A stretch of DNA of 5,159 bases from Candidatus Zixiibacteriota bacterium (GCA_020058315.1 JAGVEK010000301.1:1-5159), one strand, 5' to 3'. Numbered from the stretch's first letter, positions 1-5,159 are shown. A program made the numbers and translations. Notes: generated by a model from the sequence alone, not told the origin.

Positions 1-414
1 CTCCATCTCGGAGACCAGGATCTCGTCGCCGGTCTTGAGATTCTTCAGGCCCCAGGCTTGCGCGACCAGATTGATCGATTCGGTCGTGTTGCGTGTGAAG
101 ATGACTTCATCGGAGCTTGGTGCGCCAATGAATGCGGCCACTTTGGCGCGCGCCCCTTCGTATTTGTCGGTGGCCTGCGCCGCCAGCGCATATAGACCAC
201 GATGAACATTCGCATTCGTCTGGTGATAATACTCCGAGATCGTGTTGATCACAGAGTTCGGCTTCTGCGTGGTTGCGGCACTGTCCAGATACACCAACGG
301 ACTGCCGTGGATCATGCGCTTCAGGATCGGGAAGTCCTCACGGGCGTGTGCGATGTCGAGCCCGTGTCTGGCCGGCACTTCGGGTCTGACAGGCACGGTT
401 GATGCTGAGGTCAT
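1..414 (-). CDS. sufS: SufS cysteine desulfurase, N-terminal part (runs off left edge)
   Basis: This encodes the first 138 residues of a group II, PLP-dependent cysteine desulfurase, which takes sulfur from L-cysteine as an enzyme-bound persulfide and passes it to the SUF scaffold in the cytosol. Visible family landmarks are DFPIL (27-31), LVYLDSAATTQKP (40-52), NANVHRGLYAL (68-78), YEGARAKVAAFIGA (85-98), VIFTRNTTESINLVAQAWG (104-122) and GDEILVSEME (129-138). The reading frame is open to the window edge, where the His-His-Ala-Asn motif would follow. The PLP lysine and catalytic cysteine lie outside, so activity cannot be judged. The first ~20 residues are a Pro/Ala/Arg-rich extension of low conservation. 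The ATG at 414-412 overlaps the Rieske stop as ATGA, and a GGGAG lies about 10 bases upstream, which supports both the start and translational coupling. DSAATT instead of DNAATT is a normal variant in this family. Confidence 0.95.
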   Translation of the reverse strand, partial: MTSASTVPVRPEVPARHGLDIAHAREDFPILKRMIHGSPLVYLDSAATTQKPNSVINTISEYYHQTNANVHRGLYALAAQATDKYEGARAKVAAFIGAPSSDEVIFTRNTTESINLVAQAWGLKNLKTGDEILVSEME

Positions 415-737
415 GTCGTCTCGTCTCCCAGATCGACCAGTACGTCACCGTCTTTGATCTGAACTGTGTACGAGCGGACCGGGAATGCCGCCGGCATCTT
501 CAGAACCCGTCCCGTGCGCACGTCGAACTGTGCGCCATGACGCGGGCACTCGATGGCATGGCCATCGAGGAAACCTGATCCCAACGGCCCGTCATCGTGA
601 GTGCATGTATCATCGATAGCGAATATCTGGCCCCCGACATTGCAGAGAGCGAGACGGGCCCCATCGACATTGTAAACACGCACCTCGCCGGCCGGTATCT
701 CGGTGACCTTGGCCACCTTGACGAAATTATCTGCCAT
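411..737 (-). CDS. Rieske-type [2Fe-2S] ferredoxin within the suf operon
   Basis: A 108-residue soluble Rieske protein, about the usual length for the small ferredoxins of ring-hydroxylating dioxygenase or NirD-like type. The cluster-binding pair is complete: Cys45-Thr-His47 (in DTCTHDDGPLG) and Cys64-Pro-Arg-His67 (in ECPRHGAQFDVRTG), which gives the 2-Cys/2-His ligand set. No signal peptide or membrane segment is visible, so it is probably cytosolic. I chose the ATG at 737-735 rather than an upstream start at 824. It begins MADNFVKVAKV, the extra upstream residues would be sufD coding sequence, and GGAGAGG sits 7 bases upstream at the end of sufD. It starts one base after the sufD stop, and its TGA overlaps the sufS ATG. 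Rieske proteins recur in suf operons. Their role there is unsettled: electron donor for cluster assembly, or a co-expressed client. No oxygenase partner gene is in view. Confidence 0.92.
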   Translation of the reverse strand: MADNFVKVAKVTEIPAGEVRVYNVDGARLALCNVGGQIFAIDDTCTHDDGPLGSGFLDGHAIECPRHGAQFDVRTGRVLKMPAAFPVRSYTVQIKDGDVLVDLGDETT

Positions 738-738
738 C

Positions 739-2073
739 CTAAACCTCTCCCAGGTGATGGAGCACTTCGCGATGAATGCGGTCGCGTGCGGCATCGGGGA
801 TGTGTGCGAGAATCGGCCCGACAAAACCAGTGACGATCAGACGGACCGCATCGGCCGGATCGATCCCGCGTGTCCCCAGATAGAAGACCTCCTCCGGGCT
901 GACCTTCCCGACTGTGGCCCCATGCGTGCAGCGCACTTCATTGTTCAGAATCTCCAGTTCAGGAATCGACTCTGCCCGTGCGCCACTGGACAGCAGCAGA
1001 TTGCGGTTCTCCTGATACGCCTCACAAAACGGCGCCTTGTCCTCAATCCGGATCAGACCCGTGTATGCCGAATGCGCGCGGCCGCGCAACGCGACTTTGA
1101 AATGCAGGTCACTGCGCGTATTCCCCGCCTGATGGTCGTGGACTGTGTGGTGATCGAATTGCTGGCGCGCGCCGCCGATGGCCAGGCCGAACATGTTGCT
1201 TTCGGCACCGCGTCCTGCGAGGATTGCTCCGCAATCGACCTTGCTCACGCGTCCCCCGAGCGAGGTCATGGCGGTTTCGATTTGGGCGTCTGCCAGCAAT
1301 CGCGCTCGCTGCGTGAAGTGCGATACTGTCCCGGCACTCCAGTTTTGGATCGGGACATACTTGACGCGCGCCCCGGTGCCAGCCCACATCTCGACGATGG
1401 AGTTCACATGTGAGGGTCCGCCCCTGTCGGCTTCGCCATCGCCGTACTCATCAATCAGATTCAACACCGCAGAATCTTCGACGATGACCAGTAGGCGCTG
1501 TGCAAATGGTTGCGCCGTCCCAGAGGGTCCGCTCAGGATATGAATCGGTTGATCTATCTCGACACCCCTTGGCACATAGATCAGAAGTCCGGCGGTCCAC
1601 GCCGCACTGCTGTAGGCTTCAAACTTGCCGAAGTTGGGACCAATCAGCGATCCGAGATGTTCGCGGACAAGATCCGGAAGTATCTGAGCTGCTTCGCGCA
1701 AGTCCATCATCACGACGCCTGCGGAAGCCAGCTTCGGATCCAGAATCACGTTCACTCCATTGCCGTTACGCAGATACGCTGCTCCAGCAATTGATGAGGC
1801 ATCGAATCCCTTCTGCAACTCCGGAGGAAGACCTCCTTGGTCCTTGGTCCTTGGTCCTGCCTCTGCCACCGTGTCCTCGTCCGTGACGAACAGAATGGGA
1901 TCGGTGTACCGCCACAAGTGGCTCACACGAGACGGTAGGTGGGTCGCGCGGAATACCTCCAACGCTTCCTTGCGTCGCGAGAGCAGCCAGTCCGGGTCAC
2001 CGAACGACATCTTGATTTTCTCCCAGAGGGGATCGATCCCGGCCGGGGATGTTGGTGTTGATGTTGCGCTCAC
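739..2073 (-). CDS. sufD: SufD, Fe-S assembly scaffold subunit
   Basis: A 444-residue SufD, which pairs with SufB and SufC in the SufBC2D complex and is needed for iron entry and scaffold assembly. Residues ~14-55 form the helical N-terminal part (LWEKIKMSFGDPDWLLSRRKEA). A low-complexity linker follows at ~68-90, then the beta-helix core (NFGKFEAYSSAAWTAGLLIYVP at 147-168; FDHHTVHDHQAG at 306-317; LRGRAHSAYTG at 329-339). The C-terminal SufC-binding part includes NNEVRCTHGATVGKV, with Cys382 and His384 matching the conserved Cys/His pair of E. coli SufD. No ATG is suitably placed. The start is GTG at 2073-2071, overlapping the sufB TGA, with GGAGGG about 9 bases upstream. The next Met is residue 22, which would cut into the helical domain. 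The SufB/SufD families are related; position after sufB and lack of the SufB ligand context identify this one as SufD. A 7-bp tandem repeat lies in the linker. Confidence 0.95.
   Translation of the reverse strand: MSATSTPTSPAGIDPLWEKIKMSFGDPDWLLSRRKEALEVFRATHLPSRVSHLWRYTDPILFVTDEDTVAEAGPRTKDQGGLPPELQKGFDASSIAGAAYLRNGNGVNVILDPKLASAGVVMMDLREAAQILPDLVREHLGSLIGPNFGKFEAYSSAAWTAGLLIYVPRGVEIDQPIHILSGPSGTAQPFAQRLLVIVEDSAVLNLIDEYGDGEADRGGPSHVNSIVEMWAGTGARVKYVPIQNWSAGTVSHFTQRARLLADAQIETAMTSLGGRVSKVDCGAILAGRGAESNMFGLAIGGARQQFDHHTVHDHQAGNTRSDLHFKVALRGRAHSAYTGLIRIEDKAPFCEAYQENRNLLLSSGARAESIPELEILNNEVRCTHGATVGKVSPEEVFYLGTRGIDPADAVRLIVTGFVGPILAHIPDAARDRIHREVLHHLGEV
1834..1858. repeat. 7-bp tandem repeat inside sufD
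   Basis: The 7-mer CCTTGGT is repeated three times in a row (1835-1855), and the period-7 pattern extends over 1834-1858. In the sufD frame it encodes GPRTKDQG at about residues 73-80, in the linker between the helical N-terminal part and the beta-helix. Three units equal 21 bases, so the reading frame is kept. The unit is not a multiple of three, so gain or loss of one copy would shift the frame. Confidence 0.85.
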
Positions 2074-3506
2074 CCGACCGAGCCCTCCATTTCCAATTCG
2101 ATCAGCCGATTCATCTCGACCGCATATTCCATCGGCAGTTGCTTCACGAACGGTTCAAAGAATCCATTGACGATCAGCATGCGCGACTGGTCTTCGGTCA
2201 GGCCGCGGCTCTGCAGATAGAAGATCTGTTCTTCGGCGATCTTGCTGACCCTTGCTTCGTGCTCGACTCGCACATCGTCGCTGGCGATCTCCATCGTCGG
2301 ATAGGTGTCGGAGCGTGAACTCTCGTCCAGCAGCAGGGCATCACACTCAACGGACACTTTGCAGTTGGTCGCACTTGGGTAAACCTTGACCATGCCCCGA
2401 TAGGACGCCCGTCCACCACCCTTGGAAATCGACTTGGATGTGATCCGCGATGTCGTGTTGGGTGCCGCGTGAATGACCTTGGCGCCGGCGTCCTGATGCT
2501 GTCCGTCGCCGGCGAATGCCACAGAGAGGATCTCCGCTTTGGCGCGCTCGCCCATCAGGTATACGCATGGGAATTTCATTGTCAGCTTCGAACCCAGGTT
2601 GGCGTCCACCCACTCGACTGTGGCATCGGCGTGGGCGACAGCACGTTTGGTCACCAGGTTGAAGACATTGTTCGACCAGTTCTGGATTGTCGTGTAACGA
2701 ATGTACGCCCCGTCCATTGCGATCAGCTCGACGACAGCCGAGTGGAGGGAGTCGCTGGAGTAGGTCGGCGCGGTGCAACCTTCAATGTAGTGAACGCGTG
2801 AGCCCTTGTCGGCGATGATCAGCGTCCGTTCGAACTGACCCATGTTTTTGGCGTTGATCCGGAAATACGCCTGCAAGGGAATCTTCACATCGATGTTCGG
2901 CGGGACATAGATGAACGATCCGCCCGACCAGACCGCGCTGTTGAGCGCGGCAAATTTGTTGTCGGTGGGAGGAATCACCGTGGCGAAGTACCGTTTGACG
3001 ATTTCCTCCTGCTCGCGCAGAGCGGTGTCCATATCCAGAAAGATGATACCCTGTTTGGTCAGGTCTTCACGCAACGAGTGGTAGACCACTTCGGATTCGT
3101 ACTGTGCCGAGACGCCGCCCAGGAATCTCTGCTCCGCCTCGGGAATGCCCAGCCGGTCGAAGGTCTTCTTGATGTTGTCCGGAACGTCGTCCCATGATTT
3201 CTCCGTCCCCTCGGTCGATTTCAGGAAATAATGGATGTTATCGAAATCGATCGAGTTGAGCATTTCGGTATCGCCCCACTGCGGCATCGGCTTGGCGAAG
3301 AACGCATCCAGCGCCTCGTGGCGAAACTTGCGCATCCACTCCGGTTCCTTCTTGAGTTTCGAGATCATCGCCACGACTTCGTGGTTGATCCCCTTGGGCG
3401 CTTTGAGGAAATACTCGTCGGGATCGGAGAAACCGTACCGCGCCTGGTAGTCCTCGCGGACATGCAGCACTGGTTTGGAGTGTGTCTTGTTGCCGTTGAT
3501 TTCCAT
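2070..3506 (-). CDS. sufB: SufB, Fe-S cluster scaffold subunit
   Basis: A 478-residue SufB, the subunit that receives persulfide sulfur and on which the nascent cluster forms together with SufD and the SufC ATPase. The sequence is full length and well conserved: YGFSDPDEYFLKAPKGINHEVV near the N-terminus, then KFAALNSAVWSGGSFIYVPP, FERTLIIADKGSRVHYIEGC, YIRYTTIQNWSNNV, and SRITSKSISKGGGRASYRG. Cys388 (in VSVECDALL) and His416-Glu417 (in VRVEHEARVSKI) fall at a constant 17-residue offset from E. coli Cys405 and His433-Glu434, residues implicated in cluster assembly. Cys244 (IEGC) is another conserved cysteine. I chose the ATG at 3506-3504, two bases after the sufC stop, with GAGG ten bases upstream. 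A TTG at 3512-3510 overlapping the sufC TGA would add two residues, but it leaves only four bases to that GAGG. The TGA overlaps the sufD GTG start. Confidence 0.96.
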   Translation of the reverse strand: MEINGNKTHSKPVLHVREDYQARYGFSDPDEYFLKAPKGINHEVVAMISKLKKEPEWMRKFRHEALDAFFAKPMPQWGDTEMLNSIDFDNIHYFLKSTEGTEKSWDDVPDNIKKTFDRLGIPEAEQRFLGGVSAQYESEVVYHSLREDLTKQGIIFLDMDTALREQEEIVKRYFATVIPPTDNKFAALNSAVWSGGSFIYVPPNIDVKIPLQAYFRINAKNMGQFERTLIIADKGSRVHYIEGCTAPTYSSDSLHSAVVELIAMDGAYIRYTTIQNWSNNVFNLVTKRAVAHADATVEWVDANLGSKLTMKFPCVYLMGERAKAEILSVAFAGDGQHQDAGAKVIHAAPNTTSRITSKSISKGGGRASYRGMVKVYPSATNCKVSVECDALLLDESSRSDTYPTMEIASDDVRVEHEARVSKIAEEQIFYLQSRGLTEDQSRMLIVNGFFEPFVKQLPMEYAVEMNRLIELEMEGSVG

Positions 3507-3508
3507 GA

Positions 3509-4231
3509 TCAAGCGACCTCGGCGACCTGGCTGACTTCCTTTTCAATCCGCTCATAGCCTTCCTTCTCAAGCTGTGCTGCCAGCTCCGGCCCGCCCGAGC
3601 GCACGATGCGGCCGCCCATGAACACATGGACAAAATCCGGCTTCACGAAATTGAGGATGCGCTGGTAATGCGTCACCAGTAGAACTCCAACGGTCTCATT
3701 GACGACCGTGTTGATGCCTTTGGAGACAATCTGCAGCGCGTCGATGTCGAGACCCGAGTCGGTCTCATCGAGGAGAGCGATGGACGGTTTGAGCATCGCC
3801 ATCTGCAAAATCTCGAGCCGCTTCTTCTCGCCACCCGAGAAACCATCGTTGACATACCGTGTTGCAAACGCCGGATCGATCTCGAGCCGCTCAAACTCGG
3901 CGATTAGTGTCTTGCGGAATGTCTTCATCTCGGGGTCGTCTTTGACCCGTGCCTTGACCGCCGCGCGCAGGAACATGCCCCGTCGCGACCGTTCGTGCGG
4001 CGGCAGTTCGGTGACGTCCTCTCCGTTGATGAAGATTCGCCCGCTGGTAAGCGTGTAGCTGGGGTGTCCCATCAGCGCATTGACCAGCGTGCTCTTCCCT
4101 GAACCGTTGGGCCCCATCAGAGCATGGATCTCGCCGCCTTTGATGGAAAGCGAGACGCCCTTGACCACTTCCTTGCTTTCAATCGCCACACGGATGTCTT
4201 CGCATCGGAATGGCGCATGATCTTGTGTCAT
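3509..4231 (-). CDS. sufC: SufC ABC-type ATPase, lacking the Q-loop segment
   Basis: A 240-residue SufC, the cytosolic ABC ATPase that drives conformational change of SufB-SufD during cluster assembly. Motifs seen: Walker A GPNGSGKST (40-48), ABC signature FSGGEKKR (131-138), Walker B plus catalytic acid IALLDE (151-156), D-loop SGLD (159-162), and H-loop His188 in LLVTHYQRIL. The C-terminus is typical (VHVFMGGRIVRSGG; LEKEGYERIEKE). The odd point is at Leu88/Arg89. SufC proteins normally read GxFLAFQYPVEIPGVxxxxFLRxAxxAR there, but this one goes straight from GMFL to RAAVKAR. About 17 residues, including the Q-loop glutamine (Gln85 in E. coli), are absent in frame, which explains the slightly short length. 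I chose ATG 4231-4229 over a GTG at 4267 because AAAGG lies 7 bases upstream and the family begins near here. It is the first structural gene of the operon. Confidence 0.95.
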   Translation of the reverse strand: MTQDHAPFRCEDIRVAIESKEVVKGVSLSIKGGEIHALMGPNGSGKSTLVNALMGHPSYTLTSGRIFINGEDVTELPPHERSRRGMFLRAAVKARVKDDPEMKTFRKTLIAEFERLEIDPAFATRYVNDGFSGGEKKRLEILQMAMLKPSIALLDETDSGLDIDALQIVSKGINTVVNETVGVLLVTHYQRILNFVKPDFVHVFMGGRIVRSGGPELAAQLEKEGYERIEKEVSQVAEVA

Positions 4232-4302
4232 CGTTCTGCCTTTCGTTCCATCGAACCCCAGTTTCACTCTCTCCAGACCGTCGTCTCTGCCGCCTACCCT
4301 TC

Positions 4303-4370
4303 GTCACCCCCGCGAAAGCGGGGGGCCGGCCGTGCGGCGGCGTGGATTCTCCCGCTTTCGCGGGAATGAC
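4303..4370. repeat. Pair of inverted REP-like hairpins (REPIN-like element)
   Basis: Two short palindromes face each other. The first has stem CCCCCGC (4307-4313) and GCGGGGG (4318-4324) around loop GAAA. The second has stem TCCCGC (4350-4355) and GCGGGA (4360-4365) around TTTC, which is GAAA on the minus strand. Both units begin GTCA when read outward-in, at 4303 on the plus strand and 4370 on the minus strand. The units 4303-4322 and 4370-4351 match at 18 of 20 positions. The whole element can therefore also fold as one long hairpin, with the two mismatches becoming G-U pairs in minus-strand RNA. The core GTCAttCCCGCGAAAGCGGG type is known as a dispersed repeat in many bacterial genomes. 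Copy number in this genome cannot be seen from one window. Confidence 0.7.
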
Positions 4371-4429
4371 AGTTCAGTGGAGCATTCTCATCATGTTCCG
4401 CAAACCGTTACGTATTGATCACGGGCTCT

Positions 4430-4498
4430 GGTGCCACGGGTCTTCAGACCCGTGTCTTTTCCCGTCTCGGAGGCACGGGTCTGAAGACCCGTGGCACC
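4430..4498. repeat. Perfect 25-bp inverted repeat with nested palindromes
   Basis: The arms 4430-4454 and 4474-4498 are exact reverse complements, separated by 19 bases. Each arm contains a 20-base quasi-palindrome, CACGGGTCTTCAGACCCGTG (4435-4454) and its counterpart at 4474-4493. The sequence can therefore fold either as two small hairpins (8 bp stem, 4-base loop) or as one long one. In plus-strand RNA, pairing extends with wobbles from 4428-4459 to 4469-4500, leaving a 9-base loop. No T-run follows on either side, so it is not a standard terminator. It could be a dispersed repeat element, an RNA processing or stabilising structure in the suf leader, or a protein-binding site. Confidence 0.8.
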
Positions 4499-4499
4499 G

Positions 4500-4528
4500 G
4501 TTATCCTGCGATAGATCGCAGTCGTGAA
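4500..4528 (-). promoter_or_regulatory. Possible suf operon promoter with a dyad in the spacer
   Basis: On the minus strand TTCACG (4528-4523) and GATAAC (4505-4500) are each 4 of 6 matches to sigma-70 -35 and -10 boxes, and they are 17 bases apart. The spacer holds a 16-base dyad, CTGCGATCTATCGCAG (4521-4506), with perfect 7-base arms. A repressor site between -35 and -10 is a common arrangement, so this is a candidate operator, perhaps for the adjacent Rrf2 protein. The dyad does not resemble the cyanobacterial SufR site, and I see no second copy upstream of rrf2. The boxes are weak, so this is a hypothesis. Confidence 0.3.
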
Positions 4529-4557
4529 TTGGCCCATCATTCCTTTGTTCTCTCAAC

Positions 4558-5079
4558 TCACCTGTTAATCACCGGCAAACTGTGCTGCATGGGTGGCAAT
4601 GGTTGTCCCAGCAATTGATCGATTGTCGCCTCGAGATGCTGCCGTAGCGAGAACGACACCTGTCCCTCGTTGCCGATCAGGTCCGAAAGCCTGATGCGAT
4701 GCAGCACTCCGCCCACCAGTCCATCCAGAACACCCCACAGCGAACGCACCGAGCAGGCGCCGGAATTCACACAGATCGTGACTTCGCCCGAGTGCTTCCC
4801 GCAAAACGCCGGATCGTACATCCGTCCAGCGAGCGACTCCATGATTCGGCCGAGAGTGATACTCGTCGGGGGTTCGCTGAGCGCATAACCGCCCGACCGT
4901 CCGCGCACGCTCTGCACCAGCCCCGCCTCGCGCAGAATCATCATCAGCTTACGCACATTGGCAACCGACAGCCCTTCCTGCTCGGCGATCTCCTGATTGG
5001 TCAATGACTCGCCCTCGCCGACCCGCCCCAATCGGAGCATGCATCGCAAACCGTATTCTTCGAGTGCGCTGACTTTCAT
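4558..5079 (-). CDS. Rrf2-family Fe-S-sensing transcriptional regulator of the suf operon
   Basis: A 173-residue Rrf2-family regulator, a length close to IscR and relatives, which sense cluster supply or stress and adjust Fe-S assembly genes. The N-terminal winged helix-turn-helix runs over ~1-70: MKVSALEEYGLRCMLRLG, then LTNQEIAEQEGLSVANVRKLMMILREAGLV as the helix-turn-helix, and RGRSGGYALS as the wing. Cys93, Cys103 and Cys109 (in AFCGKHSG, ICVNSGACSVRSLW) lie where the family binds a [2Fe-2S] or other cluster, with His96 nearby. A further Cys13 is in the DNA-binding domain. The C-terminal ~60 residues probably form the dimer helix and a variable tail. I chose ATG 5079-5077 because the MKVSALEEYGLR opening is canonical and AAGGTG sits 8 bases upstream. 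A start at 5157 would add 26 unrelated residues. Its position directly before sufC implies control of that operon and perhaps of itself. The exact effector is unknown, so I give no gene symbol. Confidence 0.93.
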   Translation of the reverse strand: MKVSALEEYGLRCMLRLGRVGEGESLTNQEIAEQEGLSVANVRKLMMILREAGLVQSVRGRSGGYALSEPPTSITLGRIMESLAGRMYDPAFCGKHSGEVTICVNSGACSVRSLWGVLDGLVGGVLHRIRLSDLIGNEGQVSFSLRQHLEATIDQLLGQPLPPMQHSLPVINR

Positions 5080-5093
5080 AATCTGTTCACCTT

Positions 5094-5123
5094 GCCACGT
5101 TTGTCCTGTGGCACAATAGTATA
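5094..5123 (-). promoter_or_regulatory. Possible rrf2 promoter -10 box and overlapping dyads
   Basis: Minus-strand TATACT (5123-5118) is a good -10 match about 40 bases before the rrf2 ATG, but no convincing -35 lies 16-18 bases further upstream. Just downstream are two imperfect dyads: TTGT-N8-ACAA (5116-5101) and GCCAC-N9-GTGGC (5112-5094). Their position near the start of transcription would suit autorepression by the Rrf2 protein, as is common in this family. The arms are short and overlap each other, so chance is quite possible. Confidence 0.25.
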
Positions 5124-5159
5124 CGAAAATGTAAGCTTTTGAGTGGAGGAAATACAAAG

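Larger units (their letters stand above)
4232..4557 (-). other. Non-coding leader between rrf2 and sufC
   Basis: These 326 bases carry no credible gene on either strand. From the regulator side they hold a possible promoter with a dyad in its spacer (4500-4528), a perfect 25-bp inverted repeat (4430-4498), a plain stretch (4371-4429), a pair of inverted GAAA-loop hairpins (4303-4370), and finally a purine-rich run into the sufC ribosome-binding site (AAAGG, 7 bases before the ATG). All other gene junctions in the window are a few bases or overlap. This gap is therefore the one place where sufC-S expression could be set separately from the regulator. No run of T follows any hairpin on either strand, so none looks like a simple intrinsic terminator. 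Confidence 0.85.

Noticed and set aside
703..1413. Long plus-strand open frame of 236 codons opposite sufD and the Rieske gene
   Set aside because: It lies wholly antisense to well-conserved genes, its translation resembles no family I know, and it has no clear ribosome-binding site. It is a coding shadow of GC-rich sequence.
3231..3557. Plus-strand open frame opposite the sufB start and sufC end
   Set aside because: Antisense shadow; the minus-strand SufB and SufC sequences account for this DNA fully.
4374..4394. Six-codon minus-strand frame (ATG ATG AGA ATG CTC CAC TGA) in the leader, a possible leader peptide
   Set aside because: Too short to support, with no good ribosome-binding site and no run of regulatory codons such as repeated Cys.
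4430..4498. Intrinsic terminator after rrf2
   Set aside because: The stem is strong but no T-run follows on the minus or plus strand, so Rho-independent termination is not supported.
4303..4498. CRISPR array
   Set aside because: The repeats are inverted palindromic pairs of two unrelated types, without regular direct repeats and unique spacers, and no cas gene is present.
4210..4527. Plus-strand open frames through the leader
   Set aside because: They read through the inverted repeats and the sufC start; their translations are low-complexity and show no recognisable domain.

Overview
The window is a GC-rich, tightly packed bacterial segment carrying most of a SUF iron-sulfur cluster assembly operon, read entirely on the minus strand (right to left). 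The order is an Rrf2-family regulator, a 326-base intergenic leader, sufC, sufB, sufD, a small Rieske-type [2Fe-2S] ferredoxin, and the 5' part of sufS, which runs off the left edge. This regulator-C-B-D-Rieske-S order is familiar from many Gram-negative and uncultured environmental bacteria. The protein families alone do not fix the phylum. The dispersed-repeat hairpins in the leader fit a free-living bacterium with a repeat-rich genome. I make no firmer taxonomic claim.

Region by region on the minus strand: 5159-5080 is the rrf2 upstream region with a weak promoter and dyads. 5079-4558 is the Rrf2 regulator, with a winged helix-turn-helix and three cysteines placed to hold an Fe-S cluster. 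4557-4232 is a non-coding leader. It holds a 16-bp dyad inside the spacer of a possible promoter, a perfect 25-bp inverted repeat with nested palindromes, and a pair of inverted GAAA-loop hairpins resembling REP/REPIN elements. 4231-3509 is sufC, 3506-2070 sufB, 2073-739 sufD, 737-411 the Rieske protein, and 414-1 the sufS N-terminus. The junctions between the five structural genes are 1-2 base gaps or 4-base start/stop overlaps, so they are almost certainly one transcript with coupled translation.

As a working system, SufS (cysteine desulfurase) supplies persulfide sulfur. SufB-SufD with the SufC ATPase form the scaffold on which the cluster is built. The Rieske protein may carry electrons to, or be an early client of, the machine. 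The Rrf2 protein probably senses Fe-S status and controls the operon.

The most unusual observation is that SufC, otherwise intact, lacks the stretch of about 17 residues that normally carries the ABC Q-loop (the AFQYPVEIPGV region). The loss is in frame and looks like a deletion between two Phe-Leu codon pairs. It could be a real variant or an assembly or sequencing artefact. The structured leader between regulator and operon is the second point of interest. I see no wholly new system here.
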